A DNA stretch of 64,000 nucleotides from Steromphala cineraria (lineage: Eukaryota; Mollusca; Gastropoda; Trochida; Trochidae), in contig OU744731.1 of NCBI GenBank assembly GCA_916613615.1, positions 48,398,645-48,462,644 of the forward strand, read 5' to 3'. The notes beneath the pieces are model-generated. The model did no database searches. It saw only the letters and a program-made list of their open reading frames with translations, and was not told the origin of the DNA. Each line of letters begins with the position of its first letter. Positions within the stretch are counted from its first letter, which is position 1. A program made the position numbers and the translations under genes. Shown piece by piece: positions 25,786 through 36,703 of this stretch.

Positions 25786-26109
25786 TCACATTAATTTTTT
25801 TTCAGTGACATTGAGACTTTCTCAAAACCTATCCTGTCAAAACTACTTAAATAATCGGAAGTCAATCTTCTTTTTATATAATGAAAATAGAATAATAAAC
25901 TATTTTTCATTCTGTTTCATCCTTTCATTACTTATATTAGTCTATATCAAATGCATGTGTAAGCTGAATTTATTCTGGTCATGAAATTTTCTCTTACAAA
26001 ATACCTTACAGATTTTGAAAATTAAATAAAAACGACAGTTTTATATAAAACAGCATAAACTGTTAGTCTTGGTTACATTTGATTTTCATTTATGGGAATT
26101 GTTGATGGA
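25786..26109. other. AT-rich spacer
   Basis: No gene or repeat recognised between the family A and family F elements. Confidence 0.45.
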
Positions 26110-26715
26110 CTCTACACAGTTTGTCATGAAAACCCTTCCCTTCAAATTGACAAAGTCCAAAATGTTGCCATAGAGAACCCAAAAATACATGATTTATAAG
26201 AAGTTGAAACCTCTTAAAGGCACATCTACATAATATGAAGAGGATGTACACCAAATTTGGTGCAGATTGGTCATGTGGCTTAAGTCTTTAGCCCGGGAAA
26301 TTAACCCTTCCATTAAATGACAAATTCTAAACTGTTGCCATGGAAACAAAAAATATAAAATTGAACAGAAGTTTAAACCCCCAAAAGGCACATCTGCATG
26401 ATATGGAGAATATGTATACCAAAATTGGTGAAGATTGCACAAGTAGTTTCACAGTTATACCCTGGAAACTAACCCAACCCTTAAAAATGACAAAGTCCAA
26501 ACTGTTGACATGGAAACAAAAAATTGAAAAAACGTTGAAACCCCAAAAAGGCACATCTGCATGATATGGAGAGGAAGTATACCAAATTTGGTAAAGATTG
26601 GTCAAATAGTTATGCTCGGGAAAAGAAATGGGAACGCCAAAGCAGACACGGACATGGACGCAAATGCAGATGCGGAGGGGAACTCAGCGACTTGTTATCT
26701 CAATAACTTATTGAC
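26110..26715 (+). mobile_element. Family F tandem-monomer element
   Basis: Three monomers of about 170 bp are marked by GACAAAGTCCAAAATGTTGC-like boxes near 26150, 26320 and 26489 and by GGCACATCTGCATGATATGG. A GACACGGACATGGACGC microsatellite-like tail lies at 26645-26685. No clear terminal hairpin was found. The monomer core AAATTTGGTAAAGATTGGTC resembles the cores of the other families. Confidence 0.75.
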
Positions 26716-26807
26716 GCGGCCCAAAACTTTACATATCTTTAAAAAGAGAAAAGTATTGTTGTTATTTTTATATATATAACATGTAAGTGCGCTAAAAGAA
26801 ATAATAA

Positions 26808-27692
26808 AATAGAGCCATTGGCTCTGTAGCTCATCAGGCTGTATATTTGATTTTGCTTTAGGGTGTGGCCAATGTGTTTCCCCCCTTAGTAGGGGCTACA
26901 GGGTCACAAAATCTACAATCATTAATCTTCACTAGTCAAGGAGTCTGTACACTATGTTTAAACTTTCTAGGCCTTAATGTTCTGGAGAAGAAGATAAAAT
27001 ATGTTTTTAGGGTGTGGCCCCTGTGGCCCTTATTAGGGGTCACAGGGCAACCAAAGTTAAAATTTATAATCCTCACTAGCCAAGGAGTCTGTACACAAAG
27101 TTTCAGCTTTCTAGGCCTTATGGTTCTGGAGAAGAAGATGAAAATAGGTTTTTAGGGCGTGGCCCCTGTGGCCCTTATTAGGGGTCAGAGGGCTACCAAA
27201 GCTACAATTTATAATCTCCACTAGCCAAGGAGTCTGTACACAAAGTTTCAGCTTTCTAGGCCTTATGGTTCTGGAGAAGAAGATGAAAATAGCTTTTTAG
27301 GGCGTGGCCCCTGTGGCCCTTATTAGGGGCCACAGGGCCACCAAAGCTACAATTTTTAATCCTCACTAGTCAAGCAGTCTGTACACAAAGTTTCAGTTTT
27401 CTAGGCCTTATGGTTCTGGAGAAGAAGATGAAAATAGCTTTTTAGGGCGTGGCCCCTGTGGCCCTTATTAGGGGTCACAGGGCCACCAAAGCTACAATTT
27501 ATAATCTTCACTAGTCAAGGAGTCTGTACACCAAGTTTAAGTTTTCTAGGCCTTATGGTTCTGGAGAAGAAGTCGAAATTCCACAAAGTTTACGGACGGA
27601 CGGATTGACGGACGGATGGACGGACAGACGGACGCCGGACACCATGCCATGCCATAAGCCCATCGGGCCTTACAGGCCAGATGAGCTAAAAA
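26808..27692 (+). mobile_element. Family A element (A3)
   Basis: Complete copy: AATAGAGCCATTGGCTCTG and TAGCTCATCAGGC at the 5' end, about five 145-bp monomers, GGACGGACGG microsatellite (27590-27632), and the CATGCCATGCCATAAGC box and hairpin ending AGCTAAAAA at 27692. It has fewer monomers than A2 or A5, so copy number is variable. Confidence 0.9.
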
Positions 27693-29379
27693 TGGATAGT
27701 GTAAGTCTCAAAAAGGGTGTTTTCCATTTTCCCCCGTTAAGTAGCATTATTTCACGCTTATATAACTCATGAAATTGTTAGAACATTTCAACAATTTATA
27801 TATCACGATAAAGAGTAAAGAGTGATCTTTTATTCAATGTAAAGTTTGTGCACATGAAAAGAAAACCTTTCACATAGCGAGTGCCGCACAAACAGTTACT
27901 TTCTTCGTTCGTATTCAAGATAATTGTGCAGCGATTTTATTACATCCCTTCCTTTCTTGCTCGATATTTTTTAACTGCTCAGTGCTTTTTTATAATTTTT
28001 ATGTCACAATGAACACAAAAGAATAGTTTTTATAGCCATATACAATTAGTATTTTAGATAGCTAAAATAAAGGAATGGTAAACGATGGGACAACTGTCGC
28101 AATTTTCAAAATTTGTTCTCTAATAGCTCAGGGTAAGTGGCTTTCATAATTTCTGTATTCTGAACCAATCAATGTATTCATATAATTTCATATCATCGCA
28201 AACACAAAAGAATTATCTCAAATCTGGTATATAATTTGCAAATTCGCAATAAAAATGAGACGTGTAGCGAGATATGAGAAATATCTCAAATATGTGATTA
28301 TCAAAGTCTGTTTTTAATAGCTGATGGTACCCTATACTCTTATTTCATTTCTTCTAAACCTAGCTATACATTGGAATATCATCTATATGATCACAAAGAG
28401 GAATAAATGCCCTTCGATCCCATATAAAATTTACATTTGTACTCATAATAGTAAGCTATTGATAAAGCTCGAAATAAAGACAATTTTCGTATGCGCGACA
28501 CTTTCAGCTGCACAAGCTCGGGCCACGTGAGTGCCCTAGGGGGATTCTTTGGCTAATAACTACAAACACGGCGGAACGTTTTCATGCAAAATCACTCACT
28601 TACTTTGACAACGTATATCTTTTGTTCAGGACGGCGTATTCTAATGAAAAAATATCACCATAAAGACCGACAAGTATCTCTATGTACGTATATTATTTGC
28701 ATAAGCACGTTCAGTATTTATATGATTTTATTAGACTTGAAATAAAGACAATGTTCAAATCGTTGTAAAGAGTTCCTCAAAATAATTTGTATGTGGTTGT
28801 GAAGCAGTACATTCAGTGATTTCTACTGTAGTAATGAGGCGCATGAGTGGTCACAATTTTTATTGAATAATGTTAGTGGTAGTGGAGACAAGTTTACTTT
28901 CGATATCGTAACTGTTCCACGTGCGATGAAATTCCATTGAAACTTTGGGATACGTATTGGCTATTTATTTACGGGATTGGCGACATAGAATTGCAAGTTG
29001 TGAACATTTTTATTCCCCCTTCGCCGCACAAAAGAATACAGCCAGCAGAGCTAACCAACATATAATAATGGCTGGCACCGTTCAAGAAAATTCAGCCAAG
29101 GTGCCTTGTAGAGCATATAAAGTATTCAGCCTAGTGAGGGTTAAAATGGTAGATTAGTCAAAATGTTATGAGCTGGACACAAAGTGTCACAGATGGACAA
29201 ACCCAGTTTAATAATTTTGTTGTTTAACAATTTTGTTGTTTGGGGGACGGGTTATAAAAACATAAGCTCTTTATCTTATATTAAAGTGTTAGATAAACTA
29301 AAAAGGCCAAAATTTATGCCAGTGCTACAAGATCCCTCATTGCCAATTAGCCTGCAAATAATGAGCAGTCACCACTCAC
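27693..29379. other. Non-coding stretch with a family D-like 3' end
   Basis: Mostly AT-rich sequence without a supported gene. Bases 29165-29270 (TTATGAGCTGGACACAAAGTG, then GGACAAACCC and an inverted-repeat tail) resemble the 3' terminus of the family D element at 48.8 kb. No further exon of the PX/SH3 gene was recognised below 29380. Confidence 0.45.
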
Positions 29380-29812
29380 CTCTATGGAATGCTGTCGTGG
29401 TGGAGGTCTGAGACTTCCTCCTCTTTCAAGTGACCTAATCTTGTTCACTTTACTGTATAAATCGTCCTGCCCAATCCAATCTGCCTGTCTCTCCGCCCCA
29501 GTTTTAAATCCACCGGTCTGTCTCTCCGCTCCCGCCCCTATCTCACCGGTCGGTCTCTCCGCTCCCGCCTTTATCCCACCAGTCTGTATTTTAGCTCCCG
29601 CTTCTATCTCACCGGCCTGCCAGGTAGCTCCCGCCCAAATCTTACTGCTCTCGTGTTGTTGACTGTCCTGATTAAGCAGGTCACTGATCTGGGAGAGGGA
29701 GCTGATGATCTCCACCCCACTGACACGCCCCTTCTCAGCCACACTGCTGCTTTCTTTATCCTGTAGCTTGCTCAGATACGTGGCAGGAGCCAGTCCCTTC
29801 ACGCCATGACAC
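29380..29812 (-). CDS. PX/SH3 adaptor gene, exon with end of SH3-2 and repeat linker
   Basis: Internal exon on the minus strand. The acceptor is TTGAAG|G at 29813-29814 and the donor is ATAGAG|GTGAGT at 29380. The first base completes a codon from the exon at 35066, then CHGVKGLAPATYLSKL gives the last strands of an SH3 domain (the ALYDY-type fold that binds proline-rich ligands). A Ser-rich segment follows (GVEIISSLSQISDLL), then five 11-residue repeats of the type AGAERQTGGFK (29470-29634), then SLERGGSLRPPPRQHSIE, which holds a PPPR motif that could serve as an SH3 ligand. The exon is 433 bp and ends in phase 0. The frame is open throughout, in contrast to the mobile relics around it. In p47phox/NOXO1 and SH3PXD2 proteins SH3 domains follow a PX domain in the same order. 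Which of these two subfamilies it belongs to is open. Confidence 0.75.
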
Positions 29813-30734
29813 CTTCAACAGGCATCAAGTTTATTCAAATGCCAAAAGTTAAATAACTTGGTGTTTGTACATTTTGTCATATGAACAGATAGATCTGATT
29901 TATATCAAGAAAACAAGAGTAATCAGAAGATATTTATAAGGAAGTGTGTTTTTAAAAGCATTTGAAATATTGTATTAACTTCCAGCTTTATAAAATTATG
30001 AACATACAGCTGTGTGAATTCATACATAATTAAATTAAATATTAATTATATAAAAATATAATTAAAAAAAATATTCCTACAACATTGCTTCTGCCAGAAT
30101 AAGCATATACGAGCCAGTATTAGTAATGTTTGCCAATTTGTGATCATATTAAATGTGCTTAATGTTCAAACACAATATGATGGGTTACAGAGTTTCTGGC
30201 TTTAAAGCATTCCTTGATTGCTAGCTAGCTTTCCAAGTTTCGTTAAATTTAATGTTTCTGAGTGATTTTCAGCAATCAATTTCCAGGAAATTGCAAGATG
30301 TTCTCTACCATTGACCAATCTGTGAAAGATCTCTCTACCTGAATAATAGTCTCAAATTTCTTTTACACGTCGATCAATGTTTTATAAAAACAGTAAATTT
30401 ATTGTCCAGGCACGTTATGAAAAAAATAGTTGTTGTTCCTATGGGGTTTTTTTTGACAAAAATTATTCCGACATTATTAACTGTCCCCCATTCATGCATT
30501 AATTTCATTAAAATTTCATTAGATTTTTTTGTGTGGAACTTTGAAGTGTCAAAATTCATTCTACCATGAATGTGATGAATACTAGATTCTGATTGGTTCT
30601 CCTGGAAAAATCAAACGTGATCAAGTTTGGATTGAGCATCCTCTGATTTTGAGGCCGCTTCACCATGCATTGATACACCAGACTGGCAATTTCAGAGCTG
30701 GTATTCTTCTGTTTACTGAGATTTAAACTTTTAA
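29813..30734. other. Intron sequence of the PX/SH3 gene
   Basis: AT-rich, with no repeat or exon recognised. The minus frame at 30374-30559 is not supported. Confidence 0.5.
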
Positions 30735-31261
30735 AAATAGACTCATGGGCTCATCAGACTTTTGAAGGAAATTGGTTTTTCAGGTTTTGACCCCTGTGAC
30801 TCCATTTGGGGTCATGGGGTAACCAAATCTACAAGTTAGAATCTTCATTGGCCAAGGAGTCTACTCACAAAATTTCAACTCTCTAGACCTTTTTGAACTG
30901 GAGGAGAAGATGAAAATAGGTGTTTAAGGTTGGGACCCCTGTGACCCCATTTGGGGTCATGGGGTCACAAAATCTACAATTTAGAATCCCCACTGAAGAA
31001 GGAGTCTTCACACAACTTTTCATCTCTCTAGCCCTTTTAGAACTGGAGAAGAAGTGGGGTCAAGGGGTCACCAAATCCATAATTTAGAATCCCCATTGGC
31101 CAAGGAGTCTGCACATAAAATTTCAGCTCTCTAGAGTCATTAGTTCTGGAGAAGAAGTCGAAAATGTGAAAAGTTTACGAATGGATGGACGGACAGATGG
31201 ACGGACGCCGGACACCATGCCATGCCATAAGCCCATCGGGCCTTACAGGCCAGATGAGAAA
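30735..31261 (+). mobile_element. Family A element, diverged subfamily (A4)
   Basis: It begins AAAATAGACTCATGGGCTC and ATCAGAC, and has about three monomers with GACCCCTGTGACCCC and TTTGGGGTCATGGGG in place of the usual GGCCC boxes. It ends with GGACGGACAGATGGACGG, the CATGCCATGCCATAAGC box and the GGCCTTACAGGCC hairpin. Monomers of this subfamily also occur at 33916-34200 and around the hAT element at 59.5 and 63 kb. Confidence 0.85.
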
Positions 31262-31372
31262 AAATGAACTTCAACAAAAGAAAGATGTAAAGGAGCTGCT
31301 TCTATCACCGCCAGTTTCACCCTCACCTGGAGAAGGTCGGGAACTCAAGGAGATGAAGGAACAGATAAGAAG
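31262..31372 (+). other. Exon-like segment between two family A pieces
   Basis: About 110 bp that belong to neither flanking repeat. On the plus strand it reads NELQQKKDVKELLLSPPV, then SPSPGEGRELKEMKEQIRRI: charged, with a short Pro/Ser patch and a likely coiled coil, more protein-like than anything nearby. It starts directly after the GATGAGAAAAA end of A4 and runs into a 5'-truncated family A monomer. No good splice sites were found on it. It is on the strand opposite to the PX/SH3 gene. It may be a captured gene fragment or an exon split by insertions. I do not recognise the protein. Confidence 0.4.
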
Positions 31373-31545
31373 GATAAGAAGAAGAAAAAAGTTGTTTACG
31401 GCTGGGCGCCTTTGGCCCTTATTAGGGGTTACAGGTTCACCAAAGCTACAAATTATAATCCTCATAAGTCAAAGAGTCTTTCCACAAGATTTCAGCTCTC
31501 TAAGACATTTGGTTCTGGAGAAGAAGTCGAAAATGGGTTTTTAAT
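31373..31545 (+). mobile_element. Family A fragment
   Basis: A single 5'-truncated monomer (GGCCCTTATTAGGGGTTACAG, TTTCAGCTCTCTAAG, GGTTCTGGAGAAGAAG) that ends without a family A 3' terminus. Confidence 0.7.
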
Positions 31546-31566
31546 AATAATAAGTAATAGATATAC

Positions 31567-31698
31567 CCACCCTTTCCCGAGGAGTATCGCTCAATATGTA
31601 CCTCCTGTTTGAATTGTGAGTCTCCGAGGCGTAGCGTAGCGGAGCCGAGGATCACGATTCAAACAGGAGGTATATTGAGTGATGCACCGAGGGAATGG
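31567..31698. repeat. Fold-back sequence (inverted repeat of about 58 bp)
   Basis: The left arm (31567-31630) and right arm (31644-31698) are reverse complements with few mismatches. Each holds ACCTCCTGTTTGAAT and CTCAATAT, and about 13 bp separate them. The DNA or a transcript could form one long hairpin. It may be a small fold-back element. Confidence 0.8.
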
Positions 31699-31911
31699 AC
31701 CCCACTCCGGTCGAGTTATATTTGACGAAAAAGAGCTATCCACTCTATTCTATGTATATATGTCTTGACCTAACTAGATAAAAAAATCATAAACAATACT
31801 CTTCTTATTACATTTAAAAAACCATAAACTGACTTCATTACATTAAAATTTGGTACAAATTAGTACCTATAAATAGGCTTATATAGGAAAATACAACAAC
31901 CTAGACACAAC

Positions 31912-33630
31912 AAAAATAGAGCCATTAGCTCTGTAGCTCATCAGGCTTCATTATCAATTATGCTTTATATATATTAGGGGTCACAGGACCACCAAAGCTT
32001 TAATTCATAATCCTCATCAGTCAAGGAGTCTGTACACAAAGTTTCAGCTTTCTAGGCCTCATGGTTCTAGAGAAGAAGATGAAAATAGGTTTTTAGGGCG
32101 TGGCCCCTGTGACCCTTATTAGGGGTCACAAGACCACCAAAGCTATAATTTATAATCCTCACTAGTCAAGGAGTCTGTACACACAATTTCAGCTTTCTAG
32201 GCCTCATGGTTCTGGAGAAGAAGATGAACATAGGTTTTTAGGGCGTGGCCCCTGTGGCCCTTATTCGGGGTCACAGGGCCACTAAAGCTACAATTTATAA
32301 TCCTCACTAGTCAATGACATTGTACACAAAGTTTCAGCTTTCTAGGCCTCATGGTTCTGGAGAAGAAGATGGAAATAGGTTTTTAGGGCGTGGCCCCTGT
32401 GACCCTTATTAGGGGTCACAGGACCACCAAAGCTACAATTTATAATCCTCACTAGTCAAGGAGTCTGTACACACAATTTCAGCTTTCTAGGCCTCATGGT
32501 TCTGGAGAAGAAGATGAAAATAGGTTTTAGGGCGTGGCCCCTGTGGCCCTTATTAGGGGTCACAGGACCACCAAAGCTATAATTTATAATCCTCACTAGT
32601 CAAGGAGTCTGTACACACAATTTCAGCTTTCTAGGCCTCATGGTTCTGGAGAAGAAGATGAACATAGGTTTTTAGGGCGTGGCCCCTGTGACCCTTATTA
32701 GGGGTCACAGGACCACCAAAGCTACAATTCATAATCCTCATCAGTCAAGGAGTCTGTACACAAAGTTTCAGCTTTCTAGGCCTCATGGTTCTGGAGAAGA
32801 AGATGAAAAAAGGTTTTTAGGGCGTGGCCCCTGTTACCCTTATTAGGGGTCACAGGACCACCAAAGCTATAATTTATAATCCTCACTAGTCAAGGAGTCT
32901 GTACACACAATTTCAGCTTTCTAGGCCTCATGGTTCTGGAAAAGAAGATGAACATAGGTTTTTAGGGCGTGGCCCCTGTGGCCCTTATTAGGGGTCACAG
33001 GGCCACTAAAGCTACAATTTATAATCCTTATTAGTCAAGGAGTCTGTACACAAAGTTTCAGCTTTCTAGGCCTCATGGTTCTAGGGAAGAAGATCAAAAT
33101 AGGTTTTTAGGGCGTGGCCCCTCTGGCCCTATTAAGGGTCACAGGGCCACCAAAGCTACAATTTATAATCCTCACTAGTCAAGGAGTCTGTACACAAAGT
33201 TTTAGATTTCTAGGTCTCATGGTTCTGGAGAAGAAGATGAAAATAGGTTTTTAGGGCGTGGCCCCTGTAGCCCTTATTAGGGGTCACAGGGCCACCAAAG
33301 CTACAATTCATAATCTTCACTTGTCAAGGAGTCTGTACACAAAGTTTCAGCTTTCTAGGCCTCATGGTTCTGGAGAAGAAGATGAAAATAGGTTTTTAGG
33401 GTGTGGCATATGTGGCCCTTATTAGGGGTCACAGGACCACCAAAGCTACAATTTTTAATCCTCACTAGTCAAGGAGTCTGTACACAAAGTTTCAGCTTTC
33501 TAGGCCTTATGGTTCTGGAGAAGAAGTCGAAATTCCACAAAGTTTATGGACGACCGGACGGACGGATGGACGCCAGACACCATGCCATGCCATAAGCCCA
33601 TCGGGTCTTACAGGCCAGATGAGCTAAAAA
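31912..33630 (+). mobile_element. Family A element (A5)
   Basis: Complete copy: AATAGAGCCATTAGCTCTG and TAGCTCATCAGGC, about eleven 145-bp monomers, GACCGGACGGACGGATGGAC microsatellite, the CATGCCATGCCATAAGC box, and a hairpin ending AGATGAGCTAAAAA at 33630. It lies in an intron of the PX/SH3 gene in antisense orientation. Confidence 0.9.
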
Positions 33631-33915
33631 GTGTTCTAACAGAGTCCTCTTTTCACCAAAAATGCTAAAATTTCACAAAAAATATGTAAAACATTCATAC
33701 ACTAATGTCAATTGGATCTCAAAACCAGTTTTCCAAAGTAATCCTCGTCCTTTGCCATTTTACATAAAATTTTACAAATCTAATCTTAAAATTGTTAATA
33801 ATGGCACACATTCATGTCAGTCTGTATCTCGGTATCACATTTGATCCAAAAATGACCGCCATTTCGGACGGGAAACTTTTGATTGTTTTATTTAACAGAG
33901 TACTTACTTCAAAAT

Positions 33916-34395
33916 TTTTATAGAGCCATGGGCTCTGTAGCTCATCAGACTTTTGATTGAAATAGGTTTTTAAGATTTTGACCCCTGTGACCGAATTCGG
34001 GGTCATGGGGTAACCAAATCTACAATTTAGAATCTTCATTGGCCAAGGAGTCTACACACAACTTTTCAGGTCAACGTCTCTTGACCTTTTGGAACTGGAA
34101 AAGATGAAAATAGGTTCTTAAGGTTTTGACCCCTCTGAATCCATTTGGGATCAAAGGGTCACCAAACCTAAAATTTAGAATCCTCATTGGCCAAGGAGTC
34201 TATTCCTCACTGATTTCCTCACTAGTCAAGAAGTATGTACATGTACACAAGGTTTCACCTTTCTAGGCCTTATGCTTCTGGAAAAGAAGATTAAAATAGG
34301 TTTTAAGGGTGTGGCCCCTGTGGCCCTTGTTAGGGTTCACAGGGACACAAAAACTATAAATTGTATTCCTCACTAGTCAAGGAGTAATTTTCGGA
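33916..34395 (+). mobile_element. Family A element, 3'-truncated mosaic (A6)
   Basis: The 5' end is ATAGAGCCATGGGCTCTG and TAGCTCATCAGAC. Two A4-type monomers (GACCCCTGTGACC) are followed by one standard monomer (GTGGCCCTTGTTAGGG). The 3' microsatellite and hairpin are absent. It mixes both monomer subfamilies in one copy. Confidence 0.8.
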
Positions 34396-34740
34396 AATTT
34401 ATTGGATTGGTTACAAATGGTTGCAAATAAATAAAAAGAAATTGTTGCAAGTGCTGTTCTATTTTTATGTTCTGGATATGCATCATTAACAATCAGACGT
34501 CAACCACTAGATGAGCCAGAATTAAGGTTCAATGCAGTTATGGGGTTTGCACAGCAGATAGAAGGCTCAGTAATTGTGCAGATCATCAAGAAAAATACTG
34601 TTACTTTCATTGTTGGTGATGGATCATTGGGATGCAGGTTGATTGGACGTGTATTTAAACAGAAAGAAGTTCCCCAAACTGATCTGACCATTGTCCTCTC
34701 CTACCTAATGGTCAATATCGGTTTGTTCAACTGATGTGGC
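34396..34740 (+). other. Unidentified open frame of about 80 codons
   Basis: Starting near 34492 a plus-strand frame reads IRRQPLDEPELRFNAVMGF, then QQIEGSVIVQIIKKNTVTF and IVGDGSLGCRLIGRVF, ending at 34732-34734. Composition is more protein-like than the surrounding intron, but I recognise no family and no splice sites were assigned. It may be a relic of an inserted element. Confidence 0.3.
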
Positions 34741-35065
34741 TAAGAGCTTCTATGATACCAAAATATTACTACTTGCAATGTCACTCCTGAAAATCAAAAC
34801 TTTCTGCATCACTTGACAACATTAACATAACATCCACATAGACAATTATCCTATTGAAATGGTAATGGTAAAGGAAACTACTATTATGATTGTGAAAGCT
34901 TGTTTATAAACAAATCCCCTTTGGAATTCTCTTGAAATTAATTGATTTTCTAAACTGTAAATCTAAAAGTTCTGATACACATATTTTGTGAGTCAATGTG
35001 TATGTTTCATATTTTTACGTATACCTTCCATAAATTGAATTTAGCAAGAATTGTTAGATTCTCAC

Positions 35066-35183
35066 GTGACATGCCACCATCCATGCATATTTGTCTCCAG
35101 TACTTGCAGCACATCACCCTTGTGCAATGAGATTTCATCCTGACTTCCTGCAGTGTAGTCAGCCACACAAACATACCATGCCC
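35066..35183 (-). CDS. PX/SH3 adaptor gene, exon with first half of SH3-2
   Basis: Internal exon on the minus strand. The acceptor is TTGGTGCAG|GG at 35184-35185 and the donor is GTCAC|GTGAGA at 35066. The translation AWYVCVADYTAGSQDEISL then HKGDVLQVLETNMHGWWHV is a textbook SH3 half: ADY at the ALYDY position, DEISL, the GD turn and the conserved WW pair. The 118-bp exon begins with two bases of a split codon and ends with two bases (AC). These join the first base of the exon at 29812 to give Thr in frame, so the SH3 domain is completed there by KGLAPATYL. Phase match, domain continuity and strand agree. SH3 domains in this family bind proline-rich partners such as the oxidase membrane subunit or the protein's own tail. 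Confidence 0.8.
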
Positions 35184-35975
35184 CTGCACCAACACAAACA
35201 CATCATTTCACTACTCACTGATTATGATTGGGAAGCATCCTCAAAAGGAATCAACAAGAGAAAACTTTTCTTGTTTCCTTAAGAGTACTTCAAATCAAAA
35301 CAAGCAGCTGACATTATCAGGCTAATTTTTATCCATCGCAAATGACACAATATGTATAGATTTTACTTATCTTATCTCAAATAATCTTTTTCTATTACTG
35401 TTTTTTTTTGGTAGAAGATTCAATTTTATCATATTGCAAATTCATATGTCACACACAAAAAACCAAAATTTTTCAAAGATATGAAGGAAACTGTTTCAAT
35501 CAATATACTATATGATACCAACATTATGTTCACTTTTGGGGAATAATGTTTTATTATATGCCAAGCGGTGAGAGAATTAGATTTCTCAGTTCTAGAAAAG
35601 TGTTTGTGCCACTGAGTGTGATATCACTTTTTCAGCTTATCTTTCACACGTTGTGGCAAACTATTCCTTAACCTGATTTCCAAGAAAAATACATGGTTGA
35701 AAACGGCATTGAATTGTCCGCATTATGCTGCTAAAAGAAATAATGAAACTGCAAGGAGTGAAAAATCAGTGATTTTCAGCTATGAGGGGATTAAAAAAGT
35801 TTCAATTATCACAAAGAATGTACCAGGTGAATACAGACCAAATGGTCACTGTAGCATAAGTGATCCTTGTCAAGTTCCTGGGTCAACAATAGTCTTTTTC
35901 GCTACAGCCAGTTTTACGTCTGTTTGCCAAATAGCACAGTACCCCTCTTAAAAGGAGAAAATTAAAGCATGCAGT
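35184..35975. other. Intron with a family D-like 5' fragment
   Basis: Bases 35303-35540 (GCAGCTGACATTATCAGGC, then CACAATATGTATAGATTTTA and further) match the start of the family D element at 46.7 kb with much divergence. The remainder has no recognised feature. Confidence 0.5.
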
Positions 35976-36680
35976 GTGATTAAGTTTATACATTTGAAGG
36001 GCTATACTGCACGTCAAATTCATGAGATGACATCTGTTTATGACAATGACAGCCCATCCTATGACACTGTTGTGAGACGGAAAAGGAATTTCCAAACAGG
36101 CCACATGTCCGTTGAAGATGAGCCAAAAAGTGGACGGCCCTCACTTACTGATGATATGGATGTCATCAAGAAGGTTGAGACGCTGGTTCAAGAAGATCTC
36201 TGGGTAACTCTAAAAACTGACTGGTGTCTGCGTATCCACCCAATGAAGACTAATGCCAAGTTTGAAGACTCTAGGTGCACAGGTTTGTGAGATATCGCGC
36301 TAACAAGGCTTTAAAACTTGTCAAAGTCTTGTCATGACCTTGAAAATTAGGTCAAGGAACTGCAGACCAAATAGTGTCTAGTGACATGGAATGGAATCAC
36401 CTCATGGAGTTAGAGAATGCAAGACCACATTTTGTGTCATTGGAGCCAAGTGATGATCACACCTTTATAATGTTAATTGGAACACATTTAGACACCTACC
36501 TGTCTTCTTGGAAACTGCATCCTCTTTTTCACCTTCCAGAGATTGTAAAAAAGTGCTTGGCACCCATCCCTGTTCATCCTCAGCATTCACAAACCACCAA
36601 CCTGCAAATGTTGATGCAAACAATTATGTTTTCAAGTTTTAGATGTAAGCAACAGAACCTTTATAAATTCTTGTAAAACA
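35976..36680 (+). pseudogene. Mariner-type transposase relic split by a family C monomer
   Basis: Bases 35976-36205 encode IKFIHLKGYTARQIHEM, PSYDTVVRRKRNFQTG, EDEPKSGRPSLTDD and LVQEDLWVTL, which is the N-terminal paired helix-turn-helix of mariner transposases. A family C-like monomer follows (36205-36365), and at about 36405 the frame ENARPH, then LEPSDDHTF, then HLDTYL recalls the mariner catalytic core around its second and third acidic residues, with a deletion. The first block is secure; the second is suggestive. The gene is dead. Confidence 0.65.
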
Positions 36681-36703
36681 AGTAGTAATGTCACTAACGT
36701 GAC

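Noticed and set aside
29384..29662. Plus-strand Pro/Ala-rich frame of 92 codons
   Set aside because: It is the antisense shadow of the repeat-bearing SH3 exon on the minus strand, which has splice sites and domain content.
23953..33595. Frames of 60-119 codons reading VLEKKMKIGF or GHRATKP
   Set aside because: They repeat with the 145-bp family A monomer and shift between copies; they are not genes.
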